Notes under the pieces: model-generated
What the model was told of the DNA's origin: nothing
Database searches by the model: none
Seen by the model: the letters and a program-made list of their open reading frames with translations, nothing else
Part shown: positions 54,184 through 64,000 of the stretch, piece by piece
Layout of the letters: every line of letters starts with the position of its first letter
Position numbering within the stretch: position 1 is the stretch's first letter
Assembly (NCBI GenBank): GCA_018806985.1
Contig: JADANN010000038.1
Location: 122,277-186,276, forward strand
Reading direction: 5' to 3'
DNA: 64,000 nt
DNA from: Angiostrongylus vasorum
Taxonomy: Eukaryota; Nematoda; Chromadorea; Rhabditida; Metastrongylidae
Translations under genes and position numbers: made by a program

Positions 54184-54609
54184 GATTTGGTTTTGTTTTT
54201 GATCTTTTTGATGTGGTTTTTTCTCTTGGTTCTAAGCTTTTGCTCCACTCACTTAGAAACTGTGGATACGTGATCGTTTGTTAATTATTCGAGGTGGTAA
54301 CTTGAAAGGGCTCGCAGTGGACTGAAGCTCTTCTTGAGTGTTACGTTCAATAAAGCGTGACAGCGTCACCGGTTCTAAAACAAGCTTCAGTGTTTGCACT
54401 GTTCACACACTGACACTATTTCGAACTAGAGCCAGGGGTAATCGTATGCCACGGATGACTACTATGAGCTACGTTACCGCCTTGCCAAAAATACTTCAAC
54501 AGCTGAGCCCACTGAAGCACTGTAGCCGACGACAAAGTGGAGACGGAGACTGCTGGTATGCACCCAAGTCATTAGTCATTGGATGGTGAAAAGATTACGG
54601 GTCGTATGG

Positions 54610-54890
54610 AGGCCTGTCTCGTGTGGCGCAGTGGTTGGAGGCGGCACACGTGGAGTCGATCCCCCGTGCCCATGGCACGCCAAACCCTCTTTCCCTTCAG
54701 GATCAGCAAATTGGTACCAGACCTGTCTGGGAAGATAGCTGCACTGGCTTAATACATCGGTAGGCCACCGCGAGTCATTGTAAAGGCCAGATATGTATTC
54801 AATCACTTCCAACGATACTTCATGAAGTCGAATGCATGGCGTATCCCTCACGGGTTGATCAACGCCGAGAGCTTTGTCCTTTTATTTATG
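54610..54890 (+). repeat. S1 SINE copy
   Basis: Head CGTGTGGCGCAGTGGTTGGA, core GGTACCAGACCTGTCTGGGA, tail AAGGCCAGATATGTATTCAA to CTTTGTCCTTTTAT. Confidence 0.8.
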
Positions 54891-55397
54891 AGTCCTGTCA
54901 GTTTTCACTTTTTATTCTGGAATATTTACGGCGCACTTATTTCCTGTCATTGTTCAGTTTTCGTTTTAAAGAATAGATATCTCTTATATTGATGTATTTC
55001 ATCAATGGAGCGGAGAACCACTGCGGTCCACAATTTTTTTCGTCAATGAGGTACAAATTCGACACAGAAATAGTGACTATGTGTTGATCCAGTTGCATGC
55101 GCTGCAGTTAGTGGTGAATTTCGTCAACTCGTAGACACTTCTTCTATAGTGGGAAATGTTGTATTGGGTGGTTCTATTTGACAACGATGAAGGTCACAAT
55201 TTCGCAACAAGTTTAACTTCGAGAAGTTCTGTGAAGCTTCATCACTTGTGCAGTGGTTTTATTAGACGTCTTTAGTTGTGAGAATAGGATCCATCTTTAT
55301 TTTAGTCGTCTACATCGTAGTGCTATCAACAAACGCACCACTGGAGTAGGGAAGCTGTAACAAACTTTACTATGCGTGATTATTTATCGTTCATTCT

Positions 55398-55675
55398 ATT
55401 CACGTGTGTGGCACAGTGGTTGGAGGCGCCCTGCAACATACGTTGGATCGACGCCAGAGTCCACCAAGCCCTCCATTCCTCCGAGGTCGACAAATTAGTA
55501 CCACACTTGTCTGGGAGGACAGCAGCACTGGCTCGATACATTGGTAGGTCACTGCGAATCGTCTAAGCCAGTTGTGCATTCAATCACCTCCGAACGATGC
55601 TTAATGAAGTCGAATGATTGGCGTATCCCTCAGGATTGATCAACGCCGGAAGCTTCACCCTTTATTATCTAGTAA
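55398..55675 (+). repeat. S1 SINE copy
   Basis: Head CACGTGTGTGGCACAGTGGT, core ACCACACTTGTCTGGGAGGA, tail ending AGCTTCACCCTTTATTATC. Confidence 0.8.
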
Positions 55676-56899
55676 ATGCTAAAATCTATGCTAATATTTC
55701 TAGAACGTTTGCCATTTGCAGTTAAATGTGTGCCATCGATTAGTTATGCTCTAATTCGAGGTTCGTCGAGCTTTAACTCGTTTACAAGCAAATTAGTTCT
55801 AGTCCACTTGCTTTAACGTGGGTCCCGATCCTTCTATCTTTCTTCAAACTAGGCAAGTTGAGAAAAACTGACGTTTCACTGCGTTATGTTTGCATGTGTA
55901 TAATTACATCTAAATGACCACTGTAATAGAATGGTTTTTCGTAATTTTAGATGTTCAATGGAACCACATCTTGAACATGCAATCGCTATGCTTCGTTCGT
56001 TATTTTGAGACAATATCAATATAATCGCTGCTTCTGAAACACAGTAGATCTACCTAACTGAGATCTAGTATTTTTTAAGACTAAATAGCGGTTTAAAAAA
56101 AGTGAATGCTGTTTAGTATTTCTCAAAATTTTCTTTTCATTCCTTTTTCTCCTATTTATCGACCAATCTTTCTCTACTTTTTACAGTAATATTTGTGGTG
56201 CTTCATCATATTATGTTTAAAAAACAGGCTTTCATTTAACCTCGGTATGAACAATGTATACGTATTCTTTCCCAGACAAGCTTACACGAGGTTGAGAAAT
56301 ATTCCTCGTTTTCGGTTAACGTTTCGATGGTCTCGTCTTCATCTTCATCGATGAATGGATGAAAAGAATTACATCTCCAAATGAAATACGTGAAATTTTA
56401 CCTGAAGTTATTCTAACTACACTGTTTTCTGTTGGAATAAGATAAGTAACAGTTTTAAGTACAGAACGAAAATCAGCTCGCAAATTTTGGGTTAAATAAG
56501 GGATAGAGCGCCCTTCTATGATGGCTTCCCGAGGGATATTTAAAGCATTCGGCTTCCTAACCGATGGACTTGACGGACTTGCAACCGTCCCAACTGCATG
56601 AATAAGTGGATCTTTTGTTTAATAAGTTATTTAAACAAAAGTCCTATTTGTTCAAATTATCTCTGACTCATTTATTTTTTAAAGTATTATGGAATTACCA
56701 GCTTTTTTGGAAGCTAAGTCATTATCTCTTGGATTTTTTTTTGTTTAATGCACAATAAGCGAACGTTTTTTTTAGGTGATACAGGAAGTTAGAGATTTGG
56801 CAGCGTTTTAAGGATTTTCGACGTTATGAAATACATTACGCCCTGTGATAGCACCGATAGAAAAAAAACAAGGCTGAGAGAAAGGCAGAGAGAGCAAGG

Positions 56900-57045
56900 G
56901 ATTCGGTTGATGTGGTGGATATCGCGCGAGACGACGAAAGGGTAGTTGCGAGTTGCAAGCTTCCCTGAGGATCCCGAGTTTTTCCTCATGTTTCAGCATC
57001 CTTGCTGTTGTACTTCAAACCGTACCCTGTCATGGAAAATCAATA
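56900..57045 (+). repeat. S4 SINE copy, degenerate
   Basis: TTGATGTGGTGGATATCGCG head, ACGAAAGGGTAGTTGCGAG, CATGTTTCAGCATCCTTGCT and tail CCGTACCCTGTCATGGAAAA. Confidence 0.55.
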
Positions 57046-57184
57046 TGTAGTTGATAAAGTCTGAAACACGGGCTTCATTACTAGAGTATTAGTTTTTTTG
57101 TATAGTTGGTGGGTTAATTGTTACTGAAACGATGTTAGTAATTTGGCAGATGTATTGTTTCAAACTAACCAAGGAAGCAGGATA

Positions 57185-57465
57185 AAAAGGATAAAGCTCT
57201 CGGTGTTAATCAATCCCTGAGGGTTATGTCGTGCATTCGACTTCATTAAGCATCGTTTGGAGGTGGTTGAATGCATATCTGGCCTTTACAATGACTCCCG
57301 GTGGCTTACCGATGTATCGGACCAGTGCTGGTATCCTCTAAGACAAGTCTGGTACCAATTTGCCGACCACGGAGGGAAGGAAGGCTTGGTGGGCCATGGA
57401 CACAGGGACCGATTCCACGTCTGTGTCACAGTGGCGCTCTCCAACCCCTGCGCCACACGCTCCCT
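57185..57465 (-). repeat. S1 SINE copy next to a (TA)n tract
   Basis: Plus strand runs AAAAGGATAAAGCTCTCGGT to CCTGCGCCACACGC at its tRNA-like head, immediately followed by (AT)n at 57472-57535. Confidence 0.8.
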
Positions 57466-57468
57466 TCA

Positions 57469-57471
<3 letters not shown>

Positions 57472-57528
<57 letters not shown>

Positions 57529-57535
57529 TATATAA
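57472..57535. repeat. (AT)n microsatellite
   Basis: AT tract adjoining the head of an S1 SINE. Confidence 0.95.
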
Positions 57536-57784
57536 TATCAAATTCATTTAGGGTGATTTACAAACGTTGTGAATTCTTGGACGTTGCTGGTCAGAAAGAG
57601 ATTCCAGTTTTGTGCTGCGAGTTTTGTGATCCTATCATTTGAAATAGTCGAAAATATGCTCTTTGCCAAAGAATACTCATTGTATTTTTAGAGCGCCAGG
57701 GAAAAATAAAAAGAAAAAAAAGAATGGGCTGTGAATTGTTAGTCAATAATAAACATCTAATCTTGCTTTTCCACAAGTTACTTG

Positions 57785-58020
57785 ACACTTGAACGGCCGG
57801 CTCCTCACCGGTTGTGCGGACCCCAGCATAATCTCCATTTTCCGGAGACTTGCTGGTCAAGCCACTATAGTTCCCTGGAGTGCTGAGGTCAGCCTGGCTA
57901 AAGTCTTCCCCAGGTCTTCACCACCACAGGCAGTTGCAGCCCCCGTGGATCAGAGAGAGGTTTGCCACCATGCGACTTTGATACCAAGACGGTGGTGGAT
58001 CTTGGTATTAGTTCCGTAAG
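57785..58020 (+). repeat. R3 repeat, 3'-truncated
   Basis: CCGGTTGTGCGGACCCCAGC to GGTGGTGGATCTTGGTATTA, then R3 similarity stops abruptly at about 58015. Confidence 0.75.
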
Positions 58021-58086
58021 TTATTCACATCAAATTGGCGTCAACCGAAAGAGTAACCAAATTCGTTTCGACATCAGAAGTCGAAA

Positions 58087-58106
58087 TTTCCCGCCAAATT
58101 GGCGCG
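58087..58106. promoter_or_regulatory. Palindromic E2F-type site
   Basis: TTTCCCGCCAAA directly followed by TTGGCGCG, two facing E2F-like sites. Further similar AATTGGCG at 58033. They lie about 170-190 nt before an ATG-led exon-like segment. Confidence 0.35.
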
Positions 58107-58275
58107 ATTCCCCCATTAACTTTAAATTCATCCACCATCTGCGTTTTCCATCAGAAAAGTTTTAATGGAAAATAGCTGCCAAAAGAATGATTTACTACCC
58201 TCGTTCAACTATCGCTGACAGCACCTCGGCCCAGCTACGGACATCAAGTACGAATTTCTTGAGTAAAGCCGCGCT

Positions 58276-58528
58276 ATGGACTCATTTTTCATCACGTCGC
58301 AAAACTATGGGGAATATGTAAAGGATATGCGGAGACAGTAATAACATATTAAAAAAATTAGTCATCGTAAGAATTCAAAAATATCTGAGCGATTACTTTT
58401 ACCGTACGAGTACTTTCTAGCATCTCAAACTAATGGGTTGCAATGAAACAACGTTACCCAGGGCTTTACATACTACCAGTACCATATTGAAAACGGGTCA
58501 GCAGTACCACGACTTGCGATCAGGTGAG
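58276..58528 (+). other. Possible start of an unrecognised gene
   Basis: ATG at 58276 opens MDSFFITSQNYGEY, followed by a GTAAAG donor in phase 0. A TTTCTAG acceptor at about 58414-58420 opens in phase 0 HLKLMGCNETTLPRALHTT, then TSTILKTGQQYHDLRS, closed by a GTGAGG donor. The splice phases agree. No later exon found. Function unknown. Confidence 0.25.
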
Positions 58529-59714
58529 GATTCTGAGAGGCTTTAGCCCGAGTGCTCTGTCTTTCAAATTTGGACAGAACGACTCGAAGCTAAAAAAAGT
58601 AAACAGGCAAAATTTCGGTAGCATGTTCGTCGGAATTTCTGTCTGACTTTCAATCAGTAAGCACCATCTCATTTTCCCTTCATACTTTTAAACACCTTTA
58701 GATCACTGCGTGGGTCCAGCACACAAAAAATCACTTCGTAAAAAGAAAGTCAAAAACAATAGAGAGAAAGAGAAGGAGAGAGATAAAATATTTAAGAGAC
58801 AATAGATACGCAAAAAAATTCTTCTTAACGTCTTCTGTGCAGAGATCTTTGTTTAGGAGCTCAGCGCTTAATCTTTAAAGCCGTTGGAAGCAGTTAAATT
58901 ACAGCGTTGTTCACCACCAGAACAGCAACGACCCTCTCCACTGCTCAGAAGACATTTTTGTGCTCGAAGCAGTGAATCTTCCACAAGTCTTTTTTTGCCT
59001 CTTCGTTTGTTATCATGTAAGGAAAAGCCTTGGTAGAACGAAAGCTGCAGAGGAACTACACATTGCCCACTTTGCTATCGAACTATAGTAACTAAGCATG
59101 CTCAACGAAGGTGGTCTCGTCTTATCCCGACGTGATAATCGATTTGACCAGAATCCGAATGAAGCTATTCTAAAGTTCATAGCAGAACCTGTTGCAAGCA
59201 TCCACTAACAAGGCAATTTCTTAATCCAATTCGATTCCGAATGCTTTATTCTATTTCTTCAACAAACATTTTCAGTGCCTTAAGACATTTCACTATTCTA
59301 GAAACTGCTTCCATGAACTCATCGACCGAGTTTAGCTCATTTCAACTTTTCTGTTAAGATGTGTTCCGTTAGTTCCTTTCATGCTAGGTGTTTCTCTGCT
59401 CAACAAACAAACGCAAGGAGCATTATACTTGTTGTGAAGAACACTCCAATTTTGAGTTTTGGTAAGGAACTGGGTATAAGGAGCTCATCGGAGTCCGATG
59501 TGGGTGAATGAGCATGCTTATGAATAGGTCATAGCTTTCCCGAAGTCGGATTCTATTTACCTAATAAACGGAATTCAAATGACCAACATGCACTTCCCAG
59601 TAACTTTATCGTTAAATTTTGGTGAACGTTTATGAAACTCCCAAGACCGACTTTCTGTTAACCTCGGCACTGGTTGATAATTCGATGTATTTCTTCAACA
59701 AGCAGACACGAGGT

Positions 59715-62480
59715 TGTTATTATTGAATTTATTAGAATACGACAGCTAACGTTTCGGCGGTTTCGCCTTCTTCAGAACCTGGAAAGGTCAAATTGAGATG
59801 AAATCTACTCAGCCAAACACTTTCATAACCCTAGCAGATAAAACTTAACAAATAAATTTGCATTTGAATAAGAAACTGCTTCATTTAAACACCTACCGTT
59901 TATTTGTTGTAAGTATTTAAGTTAGTTGGTGGATAGCAGCCGCACAGAGTAATAGATGGGCGAGGACTGCGCCTGTGTCAGGTCAGTGGATCAGCCTGAG
60001 GTATAGCGCCAGGTCACGCTTGATGACAAGACACTCCTCCTTGCAGTTCATTTTCGAATTTTTTGGAATTGGTTCAAAACGTTTCAAGAGTTTTACGCTC
60101 TGATATTTTCGATTCCTGCGTGAGGATCGTGACTCCAACTTCAAAATCTCCGTTGTGTTTCTGCATCCTCTGTGTGCCCAGTGGAGTGTTTCATTTTAAT
60201 TTACATTTACCGACTACGTGTTCTTTTATGCGGACGCAAAGCGGTCTACCCGTTTCGTCAACGTATTCGTCCCCGCACGCTGTACAAGAAATTAGGTACA
60301 CTGTGCCCGAACTCATGCAATCACCATCTCTGCCATTAGGACAATTTATGCAGTTTTTCGTTACACAGACGGTCATAAAGGTGATTGCGAGCTAGCTGGC
60401 GTCTTAGAGTGTCCGATGGTATTCCACTCTCACAGAATTCTCTAGACCGGACCCTTATTAAGCAACGTTTATGGCTGCATTTATTTTGTTTGAAATAAAG
60501 GGCAAGAGGAACGGAGCCTTTTCTTCGCTGGAATTATCGCTCTGGGGATGGTTTTTCCTCTACACCTATGCCTACAGTTTCGTAACCATTCGAAATGGCT
60601 ATCACGCCAGTTTCGAGAAATTTTCCCTCTGCTCTTACCTGTGCACACGTGAGGCGGTTCGAAGCATATTTCTTATAAGCGCCCCCTTTTAGTGTGTGAG
60701 GGATGAGAGGAGAGGTAATGAACCACTATATTCTTACTGCTTGGGTTTCGATACCATCGTGATTCAGCCATTTTTCGGATATGTTAATTTGAACGTTCAG
60801 AAATGGAAGCCAGTTTTCTTCCAGTTTCTCACGGGTGAACCTTATGTACTCCGACTGTTCGTTTAATAACTCAAAAGTATTTGTCCATCTCCTCTTATGT
60901 GGAGCAGATGACAAAACAATCATCTATATACCTACAGTAGAGTAATGGCCTGCAGACCGATTACTGGTGCTTTCCACTTTAGACATAAAAGTCAACGGCA
61001 AGGGTTGGTGCCAGTCCCTGTCCCATTGCCAACCCTCTAATTTGCTCGTAATATTTCCCGGACCATCTAAAGATCGATCAGTTTAGGCTGACCTTTAAGA
61101 GGACCATAAGCTGCTGAATCGAAAAAGTCATACACGTTAATTGCTCCTTTGTGTTGCCCTAAGAAGCTCGCGGGCGGCTTGCATTACGGAGTCGTTCAAC
61201 ACGTTAGTGTAAAGGGCGGTAACGTCGAACGACTCCGTAACGTACGCGCTTTTGGGACGTGCGGTACAGAGACGATCTAGGAACATTTGGGTGTTGGCGA
61301 GATGGGCTGGTATGTGCTTAAGCAACTGGTTGAGAATTAGATTTATAAACCAAGCAATTCTATCCGTAGGCCCATCTACACAAATGATGATGGGTCTAAC
61401 TTTAAAGGTGGAGAGTCGGTAGACGCCAGATATCAGCAGATATTAACTTATGGGTCTTGATAAGTAAGTATAATACCGGACAAGTCGGCACTTCGATCTT
61501 AAGATGCGAAAAGTTTGCTGGTTTTAAGCTTGCTGCGCTTACTATTTTGACCCATTCGTTGTTCATTTTTCGATTTTGACTTCTGAATTCCTTTTCAGTT
61601 GAAGCGCAATAAAGAGATGCGTCTTCAAGATGTCTTTTCCGTTATATCGACACCTAACTGGCGAGGAATTACAGCAAACTCTCCACCCTTATCACTAACT
61701 GGTAGTCTAATACTCTTTGATTTTATTAGCTCTCGAGCCTGTCGCATACCAGATTTTTGCACTTCTGTAAGATTCGAACTAAACTTTCTCACGCGGTAGT
61801 GGTTAAAGACTTTGAGAGTTTCGCTCGAAAATATGCGAAATTTTACATCTATTTCGTCCTTAGGATCTTCCTGTCTAAAGAATAGTCGAGGAAATGGAGG
61901 TGATAGTAGTGCCCTCTACTTCTCGTTGTTCCCTTTTTACTTCGTGTCTCAATTATAGCGTTGCTGCGGAGTCGATCTTGGAGCTCGATGCAGGGCTGCA
62001 CGCGATCCTACGCAAGGTTTCTTTAGAAATGGGTTGCGCTGGTGAGAAAGCTTGGACCCAATTCTAATAGCGAGCGCGCGTCATCGGGGGAGAGTTATGC
62101 CTCCCTAACATGGTGACCCTTGACTTCTCAGGCACGTTATCGACCACATTTTCAGTGCTAGCGCTTTCGTAAACGATCTTGCTTGGTTTGATTGAAGTTG
62201 ATTTTTGCGAATGATCTAGTAAATTTTGAAACTTGCTGCTTAAGGTTACTTTAGCATTCAACCTAATGGAATTGCAAATCAAAATTGACCCACCCATTAT
62301 TCTTCTCCAAAGGGAACACGGTAAGATTTCTTCGACTTTCACTTCTTCAATTGCGCGTACGTCGTGTCCTGTTTGGATCAAAGAGAGGCGCGTAGTAGTC
62401 GCGTTTCGGCGTCCAGTACTTGTTGGCTGTTCCTTGGTAGGCCGCAAACATCGTGTAGTCGTCTTCGTTTTATGAAGGTC
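59715..62480 (-). mobile_element. Penelope-like element, degraded copy B
   Basis: Minus-strand fragments in family order: an N-terminal open frame (62064-62447); an interrupted part with RIRLPVSDKGGEFAV-like text around 61690-61760; KHIPAHLANTQMFLDRL and ESFDVTALYTNVLNDSV (61137-61325); a YIDD-type active site around 60930; and a GIY-YIG nuclease (60191-60376) with GDCMSSGTVYLISCTACG and ETGRPLCVRIKEHV. A hammerhead-like motif follows at 59740-59775. Many stops show it is dead. Confidence 0.83.
59740..59775 (-). ncRNA. Hammerhead-ribozyme-like motif, Penelope copy B
   Basis: The minus strand reads CTGAAGA, A, stem GGC, 6-nt loop, stem GCC, then GAAACG. This fits the hammerhead core CUGANGA ... 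GAAA with a minimal stem II. A CG/CG plus A-U stem III ending in UA is possible 8 nt further on. Stem I pairing next to the core is not evident. Penelope-like elements are known to carry hammerhead motifs. Confidence 0.45.
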
Positions 62481-64000
62481 AGTACGACTCGGTGTTTCAA
62501 GCAGCTGCGGAGAAAGAATATCGTTTGTCTAGCTAAGACAATTTTTTCAAGACCCTCAACGACGAAGTAGATATAAAATTTCGCATATTTTCGAGGGAAA
62601 CTCTCAAAGTCCTTAACCACTAATGCGTAAGTAAGTTTAGTTCGAATCTTACAGAAGTGCAAAAAATCTGGTATGCGACAGGTTCGAGAGCTAATAAAAT
62701 CAAAGGGTATTAGACTATCAGTTAGTGATAACGGTGGAGAGTTTGCTGTAATTCCTCGCCAGTTAGAGTGTCGATATAACGGAAAAAACATCTTGAAGAC
62801 GCATCTCTTTATCGCGTATCAACTGCAAAGGAATTTCAGAAGTCAAAATCGAAAAATGAACAACGAATGGGTCAAAATAGCAAGCGCAGCAAGCTTAAAA
62901 CCAGCAAACATTTTTCGCATCTTAAGATCGAAGTGCCGACTTGTCCCGGTATTATACTTACTTATCAAGACCCATAAGTTAATATCTGCTGATGATCTGG
63001 CGTCTACCGACTCCTCCACCTTTAAAGTTAGACCCTATCATCAGTTGTGTAGACGGGCCTACGGATAGAATTGCTTGGTTTATAAATCTAATTCTCAACC
63101 AGTTGCTTAAGCACATACCAGCCCATCTCACGAACACCCAAATGTTCCTAGATCGTCTCTGTACCGCACGTCCCAAAAGCGCGTACGTTACGGAGTCGTT
63201 TCGACGTTACCGCCCTTTACACTGTGTAGAACGACTCTGCAATGTAAGCCGTCTGCGAGCTTCTTGAGCAACATGAAGGAGCAACTAACATGTATGGCTT
63301 TTTCGATTCAGCAGCTTATGGCCCTCTTAAAGGCCTGTCTAAACTGCTCGATATTCAGATCACCTGTCACCTGTATCACCTTTAGTCCCGTTGATCGTCG
63401 AGTGACTCGAGCGGGCGCCAGTAAATCTTCCATTTTTCCCCTGTGGCGTGCAAGAGCAGCCCAGTGGGTTTCTGCTCGCTCTAGGGAACTCGTCGAGCAT
63501 CATATCTTTCTTCTAGGCTCTTCGTGAAGAACTCTGACCATGGGGTCGGTGGTTTTCCTGCAGTACGTTTGACATCGCGAGGAATCCAGTCACTAACGGC
63601 TCTTTGTCCATCGGTTGTCATTCATACGCATTACGCATTACGTGTCCGGCCCTACCTTATCTTCGACTGTTTGGCGCACAGAACGGCATCTTTGGTTTTT
63701 GATCGTTGACGCAGGTCGGAGCTTCGGATCCCATCCCTTTACTTGTGTGAAACGGGATACTCCTAGCACAGCAGTATCCCGATATTCAGATGGTCCAGGG
63801 AAATATTACGCGCAAATTAGAGGGTTGGCAATGGGACAGCGACCTGCACCAACCCTTGCTGTTGCCTTTATGTCTAAAGTGGAAGCACCAGTAATCGATC
63901 GCAGGCCATTACTCTACGGTAGGTATGTAGATGATTGTTTTGTCATCTGCTCCACACAAGAGGAGATGGACAAAATGCTTTGAGTTATTGAACGAACAGT
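62480..64000 (+). mobile_element. Penelope-like element, copy C, cut by the window end
   Basis: Plus-strand copy in inverted orientation to copy B. It reads MRQVRELIKSKGIRLSVSDN and GGEFAVIPRQL (62673 on), then LYLLIKTHK, KVRP, CVDGPTDRIAWFINLI, KHIPAHLTNTQMFLDRLCTA, and after the RTE insertion QIRGLAMGQRPAPTLAVAFM and YGRYVDDCFVICSTQEEMDK. The YVDD active site is intact, but frames are broken upstream. The window ends before the GIY-YIG domain. Confidence 0.83.
63361..63779 (-). mobile_element. 5'-truncated RTE 3' end inserted in a Penelope element
   Basis: The segment is highly similar to the RTE remnant at 22145-22500 (shared tracts such as GCAGTACGTTTGA and GAGGAATCCA). It is flanked by a 12-bp direct repeat, CGATATTCAGAT, at 63349-63360 and 63780-63791. 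Its 3' end (low coordinates) reads as a short tandem repeat on the minus strand, TGATACAGG then TGACAGGTGA, as RTE tails do. Confidence 0.75.

Larger units (their letters stand above)
53590..59710. other. Region downstream of smg-6, between listed features
   Basis: Outside the S1, S4 and R3 copies and the 58.1-58.5 kb segment, nothing is assignable at 53590-54170, 54190-54605, 55680-56895, 57540-57780 and 58530-59710. Confidence 0.35.

Noticed and set aside
59013..59201. Minus-strand frame, with plus-strand text RTKAAEELHIAHFAIEL suggesting a mariner HTH
   Set aside because: The resemblance is short, there are no inverted repeats or catalytic motifs nearby, and the frame breaks at once. Too weak to call.
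1..64000. CRISPR array, prophage, bacterial operon or integron
   Set aside because: Spliced genes, SINEs and a mariner show the DNA is eukaryotic, and no regularly spaced identical repeats with unique spacers occur.

Overview
The window looks like genomic DNA of a nematode, most likely a repeat-rich parasitic clade V species of the strongylid or hookworm type. That placement is inferred from protein resemblance, AT-rich introns with TTTCAG or TTTTAG acceptors, and the repeat content; I could not run a search. Two multi-exon genes lie in tandem on the + strand, separated by about 5.5 kb of repeat-filled DNA.

Gene 1 (about 1569-24392, 18 exons) is an oxysterol-binding protein of the OSBP1 class: PH domain, coiled-coil middle, FFAT-like motif, and a C-terminal sterol/PI4P-exchange (ORD) domain with the EQ-VSHHPP fingerprint. 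Three places in its ORD half need a 1-nt correction to keep frame. A partial copy of the fingerprint exon lies in the next intron. Gene 2 (29937-53582, 29 exons) is SMG-6, the endonuclease of nonsense-mediated mRNA decay. It has an N-terminal exon-junction-complex-binding motif, a 14-3-3-like/TPR middle and a C-terminal PIN nuclease with its acidic residues present. Its 29 exons join to 3945 nt with no frameshift. The two proteins act in unrelated processes (ER-Golgi lipid exchange, and mRNA surveillance), so the tandem layout does not by itself suggest an operon.

Most other DNA is interspersed repeat. I see four short repeat families. S1 and S2 are tRNA-headed SINEs that share a central block. 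S4 is a third tRNA-headed SINE. R3 is an unclassified repeat of about 340 bp that often ends in a (TA)n tract. Longer elements are Penelope-like retroelement pieces (6.3, 7.4-7.8, 39.4-41.5, 59.7-62.5 and 62.5-64.0 kb), RTE-type non-LTR pieces (22.1-23.5 and 63.4-63.8 kb) and one decayed full-length mariner (44974-46238). Nesting is clear: an inverted S4 pair with 15-bp target duplications sits inside an RTE remnant, and a 5'-truncated RTE with 12-bp duplications sits inside a Penelope copy. The window ends inside an inverted pair of Penelope elements.

No rRNA, genuine tRNA gene or CRISPR array was seen. Exon borders were read by eye from splice consensus, phase and recalled family similarity, so single-nucleotide errors are possible.
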